A stretch of 64,000 nt of DNA from Clostridia bacterium (lineage in GTDB: Bacteria; Bacillota; Clostridia; Christensenellales; Borkfalkiaceae). The notes under the pieces were generated by a model, which saw only the letters and a list, made by a program, of their open reading frames with translations, was not told the origin of the DNA and did no database searches. Below, in pieces: positions 1 to 7,955 of the stretch (the first letter of the stretch is position 1; each line of letters opens with the position of its first letter). The DNA lies in assembly GCA_017886545.1 (NCBI GenBank), contig JAGHJS010000060.1, forward strand, positions 1-64,000, read 5' to 3'. The translations under genes and the position numbers were made by a program.

Positions 1-233
1 GCGCAAAGTTCTTCGCTCCGCTCGAACACGAACCGACGCCCGATACAACGCCCTATCCTTTTCAACTTTTCGTGCGGGCGTGGTTCTCGCATAAGGCTAC
101 CAAAAAAAGGAACAGGCTTTTGCCCCACGGGGGGCTTGCGCCTTACGGCGCAAAGTTCTTCGCTCTGCTCGAACACGAACCGACGCCCGATACAACGCCC
201 TATCCTTTTCAGCTTTTCGTGCGGGCGTGGTTC
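1..233. repeat. Two near-identical 86-bp direct repeats (1-86 and 148-233), 147 bp apart
   Basis: gcgcaaagttcttcgct..cgtgcgggcgtggttc present twice with about 2 mismatches; each copy has GAACCgACGCCCG/CGGGCGTGGTTC complementary arms. Confidence 0.85.
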
Positions 234-250
234 GATTCTGTAAGAATACC

Positions 251-290
251 AAAAGACAGGCACAGGACGTTTGTCCTGTGCCTGTCTTTT
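251..290 (-). terminator. Perfect inverted repeat just 3' of tRNA-Glu, probable intrinsic terminator
   Basis: AAAAGACAGGCACAGGAC-gttt-GTCCTGTGCCTGTCTTTT. Confidence 0.8.
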
Positions 291-364
291 GGTAGCCCCA
301 CGGGGACTCGAACCCCGGTTTTCGCCGTGAGAGGGCGACGTCTTAACCGCTTGACCATGAGGCC
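290..364 (-). tRNA. tRNA-Glu (anticodon CTC), CCA encoded
   Basis: Reverse strand GGCCTCATGGTCAAGCGGTTAAGACGTCGCCCTCTCACGGCGAAAACCCCGGTTCGAGTCCCCGTGGGGCTACCA; TCGCC-CTCTCAC-GGCGA anticodon arm and GGTTCGAGTCC T-arm. Confidence 0.92.
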
Positions 365-520
365 GTTTCCGAAATTGCTAGATGATTATAGCATAAATAA
401 AGGGGCTTGGCAAGCCGTTTTCGGCTCTTTTTCCAAAAAAATCAAAAAAGTTTGCGCCCTGCAAAAGGCACGGAGACACGGGCGGAGAGCATGCCCCGCC
501 CGCGTACGTTTTGCCTGCGG

Positions 521-988
521 CTATGCCGTTTTGTTCCTTCTGCCGCGCACCGCAAAGACGATCAGCGCCGCGCCGAGCCCCGCCGCCGCCAGCCCCGCAA
601 ACAGCGCGATCAGCCAGTATTCCCCCTGCCCCGTCACGCGGATGTTTTCGACCCGCACGGAGCTCGTCGACAAACTTACTTCACTGCAATATACGCTCAG
701 CGTAAGCGGCGAATCTTCCGCGGTATACGGGCCCGACGTCGATTTGGTCTCGCGCCAGAGTTCCTCGCCCGCACTGTTCAACCCGACGACGTCGTATTCG
801 ATTTTTATCGCCGTTCCCGAAAGCAGCAACGAAAAACCGCCGCTGACCGAAGAATACCCTAAACTATCAAATTGATTGATCTCCGTTTGCAGGCTGTCTT
901 CATCCATATAATAGCCAACGCACCCTGTAAGGGAAAACAGCAGGCAGAGGAGAAGCAGCATACAACTCAAAAAGCCGCACTTTTTCAT
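521..988 (-). CDS. Small membrane-anchored lipoprotein, unknown function
   Basis: ORF with lipobox-like LLFSLTGC and C-terminal TM segment; overlaps the upstream ORF by 4 bp. Confidence 0.65.
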   Translation of the reverse strand: MKKCGFLSCMLLLLCLLFSLTGCVGYYMDEDSLQTEINQFDSLGYSSVSGGFSLLLSGTAIKIEYDVVGLNSAGEELWRETKSTSGPYTAEDSPLTLSVYCSEVSLSTSSVRVENIRVTGQGEYWLIALFAGLAAAGLGAALIVFAVRGRRNKTA

Positions 989-1533
989 ACCTGCGCCCCT
1001 CCGTTCTGTTCCGTATACCCCGCATACGGCGCGGACATGACCGCCGCAGCGTTCGCCTCCCGCCGTTTACGTCTCCCTTCGAGCACGAGCAGCGCCGTAA
1101 CGCCCGCGCTGAGCAGCACAACGGGCACCAGCACCTGCGCGAGCGTGGCGCAATACGCCGTCGCCGCCGTAAAAGCGGAGGAAGAAAGTTCCCCTTCCGC
1201 GTCAAAGGCAAGCCCCAGCACGACGTCCATGCCCACCGCGCAGAGCACGAAGAGCAGCGCCCCCGCCGCCAATGTTACGATGCGCACCGAAGACCTGCGC
1301 GACACCGCGCTCAGCACGCACCCCGCCATGAACGGGATGAGCAGCAAAAACAGCGCGAGCGACATCCACTGCGAAAATGCCGCCACCTCCGACGGACGCT
1401 CCCCCGAAACAATGTCCGTGCCGATATCGAGCGTGGCATAGTTCAGGATCAGCCCGACCCAGGCGAGGAGCAGCACGACCGCCGCCAACCCCGCGACCAC
1501 GCCGACAACGATCTTTGCAACGTTCTTTTCCAT
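985..1533 (-). CDS. Multi-pass membrane protein, unknown function
   Basis: ORF with about 4 hydrophobic segments. Confidence 0.6.
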   Translation of the reverse strand: MEKNVAKIVVGVVAGLAAVVLLLAWVGLILNYATLDIGTDIVSGERPSEVAAFSQWMSLALFLLLIPFMAGCVLSAVSRRSSVRIVTLAAGALLFVLCAVGMDVVLGLAFDAEGELSSSAFTAATAYCATLAQVLVPVVLLSAGVTALLVLEGRRKRREANAAAVMSAPYAGYTEQNGGAQV

Positions 1534-1546
1534 ATCCCCTCCATAA

Positions 1547-1577
1547 AAAAGTGCGCGGCGATCCGCCGCGCACTTTG
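1547..1577. terminator. Hairpin terminator downstream of acpP
   Basis: AAAGTGCGCGGCgatCCGCCGCGCACTTT. Confidence 0.65.
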
Positions 1578-1580
1578 CTT

Positions 1581-1808
1581 TTACTTTTGCAGCCCTTCGA
1601 GCATATTCACGATGTCCTGCACCGTTTTGACGTTGACAACGTCGTCTTCGGGAATGGACACGCCGTAATTATCCTCCAGGGAAATGAGCAGCTCCACCAC
1701 GTCCAGCGAATCCGCCCCCAAGTCCTTCACAACATCGCTTTCGGGTTTGATGACCTCAGGCTTGATGTTCAGCTGCTTCGCGAGCATTTCGCGCACTTTT
1801 TCAAACAT
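1581..1808 (-). CDS. acpP: Acyl carrier protein
   Basis: MFEKVREMLAKQLN..DLGADSLDVVELLISLED; DSL phosphopantetheine site. Confidence 0.95.
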   Translation of the reverse strand: MFEKVREMLAKQLNIKPEVIKPESDVVKDLGADSLDVVELLISLEDNYGVSIPEDDVVNVKTVQDIVNMLEGLQK

Positions 1809-1954
1809 ACCGATATTTTCCTCCTGCGTTCTGCAATCTATTTTAAGGGAAACGACCGAAAAAGTCAATACCTACGCAAAAATTTTCCGCTTCTTCCGCA
1901 AAAAGCACGGGCAGGCAACCGAACAGCCGCGCCCGCAAAGCGAACGCCGTCCGC

Positions 1955-4141
1955 TTACTGCGCCTTGGCGCGCGGCTTTTTCATCGTGAGGGCGATGCGG
2001 TTCTTTTTGACGTCCACTTCCTTGACCCAGACGGTCACGCGCTGCCCCACTTCAAGCACATCGGAAGGATGCCGCACATAGCGGTCGGTGATCTCGGAGA
2101 GATGCACGAGCCCGTCCTGATGCACGCCGATGTCGACGAACGCGCCGAAATCGACGACGTTGCGCACCGTGCCGACCAGCTCCATGCCCGGCATCAGGTC
2201 GTTGATGTCCATCACATCGCTGCGCAAAACGGGCTTGGGCAGCGAATCGCGGACATCGCGCCCCGGCTTGATAAGTTCGGCAACGACGTCTTTGAGCGTC
2301 GGGACGTCCAGCCCGACCTCTTCGGCGGCGCGCGCTTCGCCGTATTCCTTCACCTTTTTGGGCAGATCGGCGATCCTGTTCGCCCGCACGTCCTCGTCGG
2401 TATACCCGAACAGCTTCAGCAGTTTTTCCGCAGCGTCATACGATTCGGGGTGCACTGCCGTATTGTCCAAAATGTTGTCGCCGTCCGTGATGCGCAAAAA
2501 GCCCGCGCACTGGGTGAACGCCTTTTCACCCAGCTTCGGCACTTTCAGGATCTGTTTGCGGTCGGTGAATTTGCCGTTCTGCTCGCGGTAGGCGACGATG
2601 TTCTTCGCCACGCCCGCATTCAGCCCCGCCACATAGCGCAGGAGGGAGACGCTTGCGGTGTTCGCGTCCACGCCGACGCTGTTCACGCAGTCTTCGAGCA
2701 CGCCTGCGAGCACAAAATCGAGCCGCTTTTTATCCATGTCATGCTGATACTGCCCCACGCCGATGGACTTGGGGTCGATCTTGATGAGCTCGGACAGCGG
2801 GTCCTGCAGCCTGCGCGCAATGGAAACGGCGCTGCGCTCGGCGACGTCGAAGTCGGGGAACTCCTCTGCCGCGAGCGGGCTTGCGGAATATACGGACGCG
2901 CCCGCTTCGGATACGACCGCATAGGCGACTTCCCTGCCCGTCTCCTCCTTGATCTCCTTGATGAGCCCCGCGACAAAGATCTCGCTCTCCTTGGACGCGG
3001 TGCCGTTGCCGATGGACACGATCTCGACGCCGTATTTTGCGATGAGTTCTTTGAGCTTTTTCTTCGCGCCTTCCTCGTCCTGCTTGGGGCCCGGGGTGGG
3101 ATAGACGACCGTTTTATCCAGCACTTTGCCCGTGCCGTCCACAACGGCGATCTTACAGCCGGTACGGTAAGCGGGGTCCAGCCCGAGGGTGATCTTATCT
3201 TTGATCGGCGGCTGCATGAGGAGCGGACGCAGGTTCACTTCGAACATTTTGATCGCCTGCTCGCTCGCAACTTCGGTGAGCGTCGCGCGGATCTCGCGCT
3301 CGACGGAGGGGAACAGGAGGCGCGTGCAGCCGTCGTCCACCGCCTCGCGCACGAGGCGGGTGCTTTCACCGCCGTCCTTTATGTAGCCCGCGCCCGCGAT
3401 GCGCTTGGCAATATCTTCGTTGACCGCCACTTTGACTTTGAGGAAGCCCTCTTTTTCGCCGCGGTTGACGGCGAGCACGCGGTGGCTTTTGATCTCGCCG
3501 ACGGGTTCGCTGTAGTCGGCGTACATCTCGTACGTTTTGGCGCCTTCTTTTTCCGCATCGACGAGGCGGGTGACCATCTCGCCGTTCTTCAGGAAGAGAT
3601 TGCGCAGCTTTTTGCGCACGTTCGCATCGTCGGAGACGATCTCGGCGATGATGTCTTTCGCCCCCGCGAGCGCGTCGTCCGCGGTCATGACGCCCTTTTC
3701 TTCGTCGACGTATTTCGCCGCTTCGGCGTACACGTCCGCATTTTTATCCTGCGCGAGCAAAAAGTCTGCCAGCGGCTGCAGGCCGCGTTCGATGGCGACG
3801 CCCGCGCGCGTCTTTTTCTTCTGTTTGTACGGGCGGTAAATATCTTCCACCTCGGTGAGGGTGGCGGCCGCGTCGAGCGCGGCGCGGATCTCGTCCGTCA
3901 TTTTCCCCTGTTCTTCGATCGCGGCGGCGACTTCTTCCTTCCGCTTTTCAAGGTTGCGGAGATAGATGAGCCGATCGTTGAACTCGCGCAGGAGCTGGTC
4001 GTCGATGCCGCCCGTCATCTCCTTGCGGTAGCGTGCGATAAAGGGAATGGTGTTCCCGTCGTCAATGAGGTTCACGATGTTCTGCGCCCTGTCGGCGCGG
4101 ACGGAAGGGAATTCCTCCGTCAGTTTTTTCAGAATGTCCAT
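1955..4141 (-). CDS. tex: Tex family RNA-binding transcription accessory protein (C-terminal S1 domain)
   Basis: MDILKKLTEEFPSVRADRAQNIVNLIDDGNTIPFIARYRKEMTGG; S1 GMELVGTVRNVVDFGAFVDIGVHQDGLVH. Confidence 0.93.
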   Translation of the reverse strand: MDILKKLTEEFPSVRADRAQNIVNLIDDGNTIPFIARYRKEMTGGIDDQLLREFNDRLIYLRNLEKRKEEVAAAIEEQGKMTDEIRAALDAAATLTEVEDIYRPYKQKKKTRAGVAIERGLQPLADFLLAQDKNADVYAEAAKYVDEEKGVMTADDALAGAKDIIAEIVSDDANVRKKLRNLFLKNGEMVTRLVDAEKEGAKTYEMYADYSEPVGEIKSHRVLAVNRGEKEGFLKVKVAVNEDIAKRIAGAGYIKDGGESTRLVREAVDDGCTRLLFPSVEREIRATLTEVASEQAIKMFEVNLRPLLMQPPIKDKITLGLDPAYRTGCKIAVVDGTGKVLDKTVVYPTPGPKQDEEGAKKKLKELIAKYGVEIVSIGNGTASKESEIFVAGLIKEIKEETGREVAYAVVSEAGASVYSASPLAAEEFPDFDVAERSAVSIARRLQDPLSELIKIDPKSIGVGQYQHDMDKKRLDFVLAGVLEDCVNSVGVDANTASVSLLRYVAGLNAGVAKNIVAYREQNGKFTDRKQILKVPKLGEKAFTQCAGFLRITDGDNILDNTAVHPESYDAAEKLLKLFGYTDEDVRANRIADLPKKVKEYGEARAAEEVGLDVPTLKDVVAELIKPGRDVRDSLPKPVLRSDVMDINDLMPGMELVGTVRNVVDFGAFVDIGVHQDGLVHLSEITDRYVRHPSDVLEVGQRVTVWVKEVDVKKNRIALTMKKPRAKAQ

Positions 4142-4289
4142 AACTCTCCCTGCAAGTTGCTCTTCCTTCGCCCCGCGCACTGCCGCAGCGGCAGCCGCGC
4201 GCCCGCCTGCGCCCGTTCCGCCGCATACGTACCGCGCACAGCGGCACAAGGTTCAAATACTATTGTACCATAACTCTTTTGCGATTTCA

Positions 4290-5015
4290 CTACTTTTTCA
4301 AAAGTTTTAAAAAATTTTTTTGTTCGTCGGTGAGGCGGTAGCTTTCGCGCGCCTTCTGGATGGCTTTGTTGACCGTCTTTGCGTCCAGCGCCGTCGTTTG
4401 CAGGAAGGAAACGCCGCGCTCGTAGAATTTGACCAGCACTTCCGCGATGAGCCACGCCGCACCCATATGCGTATAATAGTACTGCGTATGCGCCCGCTCG
4501 AGAAGGGTAAAGATGCGCGGAAGGTATTCCTCCGCCATATAACAGCCGAGCAGCAGGATGTACCCGAACCGCTGTGAAAATTCTGTGCCGAGCGCTATGT
4601 ACGCTTCGATGTGCGGCAAAAATTCTTCGCGGTGTTTTGCGATCTCTTTAAGCGTCGAACAGAACAGATCGCACACCGCCCAGCCGTCGATGACGGGCAG
4701 GCACGCTTCGATATAGCGCACCTTTTCGGCAAAGGGCATCTTTTTATACCCGACGGCAAAACACTTTAAAAGGCGCACTTCAAACACATCGTTCGGGAAA
4801 GCGAGCAGCGCGTCAAGGTCAAACCCTTCGCCCTTTACAAGCTCCTTGCCGAACGCGCGCAAAAGAGGCGTGCGCACGCCGATGCTCGTGCCCGCAGGCA
4901 CGTTCACGATGCGCTCGTTGAACTGCCTGTACGTTTCGTCTTTTTTCTCCGCAAGCGCCGCTAACAGCTGCTCATAGGTCATCATCCGTCTTTCCTCCGA
5001 TAGTTTGTTTTGCAA
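4290..5015 (-). CDS. DNA alkylation repair (AlkD-like HEAT-repeat) protein
   Basis: GTSIGVRTPLLRAFGKEL..VRYIEACLPVIDGWAVCDLFCSTLK. Confidence 0.8.
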   Translation of the reverse strand: MQNKLSEERRMMTYEQLLAALAEKKDETYRQFNERIVNVPAGTSIGVRTPLLRAFGKELVKGEGFDLDALLAFPNDVFEVRLLKCFAVGYKKMPFAEKVRYIEACLPVIDGWAVCDLFCSTLKEIAKHREEFLPHIEAYIALGTEFSQRFGYILLLGCYMAEEYLPRIFTLLERAHTQYYYTHMGAAWLIAEVLVKFYERGVSFLQTTALDAKTVNKAIQKARESYRLTDEQKNFLKLLKK

Positions 5016-5078
5016 TAAATTAAAAAGAGGGCGGGACGAAAAAAACGCCCCGCGCCCTGCGGCGCAGGCAAGGCTGCC

Positions 5079-5576
5079 CTACCCGCGCGCGGACTCCTCC
5101 GCAAACGCTTCGGCGAGCGCGGCATGCCACACCGCTTCGCTGTACCGCGGATTGGCGGGGCTGGTGGAAGGCATGCGCCGATACGGCACGCCGATCCCCG
5201 CGTACCGCTCGTAAAAAATTTTGTACGCCGCCGCGCCGTTCAAAAGGATACAGCGGACGGCGGTGCAGGCAAGCAGCGCGGGGATATCCGCCGCGTCATA
5301 ATTTTTTATCGTTGCGTCGGAGGAACCGACGATCTCGCAGGACGCGACGACATCCCACAGCGCCACACCGTGCGCGCGCAGGAACGCGCGCTTTTCCTCC
5401 ACGCCTTCCCGCAGCGGCTCCCCGAAAAATCCGAACAGCATTTTCCAGAACCTGTTCTGTTTGTTCCCGTAATAAAAGCTCTGCTTTCTGCTCGCCACCG
5501 ACGGAAAGCTGCCGAGGATGAGCACGCGGCTCTTCGCCGTGTATTCGGGCGGAAAGCCCACGATTCTGTCACACAT
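5079..5576 (-). CDS. DNA-deoxyinosine/uracil-DNA glycosylase family protein
   Basis: RVLILGSFPSVASRKQSFYYGNKQNRFWKML. Confidence 0.85.
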   Translation of the reverse strand: MCDRIVGFPPEYTAKSRVLILGSFPSVASRKQSFYYGNKQNRFWKMLFGFFGEPLREGVEEKRAFLRAHGVALWDVVASCEIVGSSDATIKNYDAADIPALLACTAVRCILLNGAAAYKIFYERYAGIGVPYRRMPSTSPANPRYSEAVWHAALAEAFAEESARG

Positions 5577-5654
5577 AGTACTTTATTTTTGTTGATTTTT
5601 CCGATCTTCGCAAATAAGAATGGGGGTAAGGCTTTCCTTTTTTCTGTTCCATGT

Positions 5655-6911
5655 TTAAAACTGCAAGGGCGCCTTTACCTTGCCGACGAGCGCCGCAGCA
5701 CGCACGCCGCCCTTGAAGCACGCTGCGATTGCCTCGGAAACATCCTCCCTTGTGAGCGCGTCGATGCGCGCGATCCGCTCCTCGAAATCCAGCACTTCGC
5801 CGTTGAAGAGCATGCGCTTTCCGTATTGGATCATCTGCGCCGCCGTACTCTCCTGCCCCAGGATGAGCGACGATTTCAGCTGTTCCTTGCCGCGCGCAAA
5901 CTCTGCCTCCGTCGGCTTGTCCGCCGCAAATTCTCTGATCGTATCGAACACTGCCTGCTGCGCCCTGGCAACGTTTTTCGGGTTCACTCCCGCATAGACC
6001 GTGAGCACGCCGCTCTCCTCGTACGCCGTCAGATAGGAGTAGACGGTATACGCCAGCCCGAGCTGTTCGCGCACGCGCTGAAACAGGCGCGAACTCATTC
6101 CGCCGCCCAGCACGATGTTTGCGACCTGCGCCGCATCGAACAGCGAACTGTCCCGTTCGGGCGCGCCGTAGGCAAAGGCGATATGCGCTTGCTCAATATC
6201 TTTGGTGCGGAACAAGCTGCCGCCGCGCACCGCATACGAGCGCACGCGCGGCGCGAGCGCCCGCGCCGCAAGCAGGGGCGCGAAATACGTTTGCACCAGC
6301 GCTTCCGCCTCCTCCGCCGTAATGTTCCCCGCGAAAGAGATGACAAGGTTTTCGGGCGCGTAACGTTCGCGGACGTAGCCGAACAGGTCGTCGCGCGTGA
6401 AGTTTTTTACGTTTTCCGCAGGACCGAGAATGGTGCGCCCATACCCTTCCGTGCCGAAATACGCTTCGGAAAGCACGTCGAGGCACAGCTCGTCGGGCGT
6501 GTCTTCGGTCATGGCGATCTCTTCGAGCACGACCCCCTTCTCGCGCCCCATCTCCTCCTGCGGGAACACCGAGTCGAGCACGAAATCGGCAAGGATGCCG
6601 AACGCCTCCCCCGCATGGTCCGAAGTCGCCTTGGCATAGTAGCAGGTGATCTCCTTGGAGGTGAACGCGTTCACCTGCGCGCCGATGCGGTCCATCGCAT
6701 CCGAAATTTCAAAGGCGGTGCGCTTGTTCGTCCCTTTGAACATCATGTGTTCGAGGAAGTGCGAAATGCCGTTCTCCTCCGCCCGCTCAAAGGACGAGCC
6801 AGTGCCGACGAGCACGCCCATGCTGACCGACAAAAGCCCTTCCATGCGCTTTACGACCAGCCGCAGCCCGCTCGGGTATGTTTTTCCGTAAGTCTGTTCC
6901 GTTGCTTTCAT
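5655..6911 (-). CDS. M16 family metallopeptidase
   Basis: HFLEHMMFKGT (HxxEH) motif; SRLFQRVREQLGLAYTVYS. Confidence 0.92.
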   Translation of the reverse strand: MKATEQTYGKTYPSGLRLVVKRMEGLLSVSMGVLVGTGSSFERAEENGISHFLEHMMFKGTNKRTAFEISDAMDRIGAQVNAFTSKEITCYYAKATSDHAGEAFGILADFVLDSVFPQEEMGREKGVVLEEIAMTEDTPDELCLDVLSEAYFGTEGYGRTILGPAENVKNFTRDDLFGYVRERYAPENLVISFAGNITAEEAEALVQTYFAPLLAARALAPRVRSYAVRGGSLFRTKDIEQAHIAFAYGAPERDSSLFDAAQVANIVLGGGMSSRLFQRVREQLGLAYTVYSYLTAYEESGVLTVYAGVNPKNVARAQQAVFDTIREFAADKPTEAEFARGKEQLKSSLILGQESTAAQMIQYGKRMLFNGEVLDFEERIARIDALTREDVSEAIAACFKGGVRAAALVGKVKAPLQF

Positions 6912-6963
6912 GTTGTTTTTCTCCGTTTTTTGTTTCTTGTTTTGCTGCATGCGGGCAGGCGGC

Positions 6964-7677
6964 TTACGCCCTGCCTTCCGCGATGTTGGCGGATACGACG
7001 CTCTGCAAAAGCCCCATCCGCGCATAGTGTTCGAGCACGGACGGCAGCGCTTCGAGCGTCGCTTCGGTCGGATGCATCAGCACGAGGTCTCCGCCCTGCG
7101 CGTTCTGTGTAGCGCGGCGGTAGATGAGCGACGCGTCGTGGTCGCGCCAGTCGATGGTATCCTTCGACCACATTATAACACTGTAACCGAGGTCCTCGGC
7201 GGCGCGCACGGTCTGTTCGGCATACGCGCCCGAAGGCGGGGCGAAGAGGGTGACTTCCTGCCCCGTCAGCGTTTCGACGAGCTTGCCGCAGGAGGAGATC
7301 TCCTCCGCGTTCTGCTCGTACGAAAGCGCGCTCTGATCCTTATGGAAATACCCGTGGTTGCCCAGCTCGTGCCCGCGGTCCGCGATCTCTTTGACAAGTT
7401 CGGCGTTGTCGTCCGCCCAGCAGCCGCCGATAAAGAAGGTGGCGCGCACGCCGTACTGCTCCAGCACGTCCATTATGCCGCCGAGGAACTCGCCGCCCCA
7501 ATACACGTTGAACATCAGCGAGATGCGGCAGCTCTCCCTGTTCCCGTTGTAATACACCCTGTCCGCAAGCGACGCGGCGGGAATGCCCGCCGGCAGGAAG
7601 CAGACGGCGGCGACCGCCAGCACCAGCAGCGCCAGGCAGACGTTGGTGATAACAGCGAGTTTTGTCCTTCTCTTCAT
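6964..7677 (-). CDS. Polysaccharide deacetylase family protein
   Basis: NodB-like VRATFFIGG..HELGNHGYFHKD..VIMWSKDTIDW. Confidence 0.9.
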   Translation of the reverse strand: MKRRTKLAVITNVCLALLVLAVAAVCFLPAGIPAASLADRVYYNGNRESCRISLMFNVYWGGEFLGGIMDVLEQYGVRATFFIGGCWADDNAELVKEIADRGHELGNHGYFHKDQSALSYEQNAEEISSCGKLVETLTGQEVTLFAPPSGAYAEQTVRAAEDLGYSVIMWSKDTIDWRDHDASLIYRRATQNAQGGDLVLMHPTEATLEALPSVLEHYARMGLLQSVVSANIAEGRA

Positions 7678-7818
7678 AGTGTACCTCTTTGCGCGAATAC
7701 TTTGCAGGAAAGCCGAACTTTCCGCTGTATTTTATTCGCACAGAGAGGGAAATATGTAAGCGAAGCCGCCCTCCCCTTTGAGCCGAACCTCCGCCCGCTG
7801 CATTCAGAGAAGGGAGCC

Positions 7819-7955
7819 GCCGCTTATTTTACAGTGACGGCGCTCTGCCGCACTATTTTACGGTGACGGCGCCCAATCACTTATTTTACAGTGACGTCGC
7901 CCCGCCGCTTATTTTACGGTGACGTCGCCCCGCCGCTTACTTTACGGTAACGACG
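7819..7955. repeat. About five degenerate 28-bp tandem repeats spanning the mutS2 3' end
   Basis: cttattttacRgtgacgKcgccccgccg repeated, overlapping the terminal mutS2 codons and stop. Confidence 0.85.

Noticed and set aside
72-875. 267-aa plus-strand ORF spanning tRNA-Glu and the repeat
   Set aside because: Crosses a tRNA and terminator and runs antisense to a lipoprotein; no coherent protein features.
2069-4273. 734-aa plus-strand ORF (also 5124-7112, 24105-27536, 31116-33695 and others)
   Set aside because: Antisense shadow ORFs opposite well-supported minus-strand genes; Arg/His/Val-biased composition typical of high-GC antisense frames.
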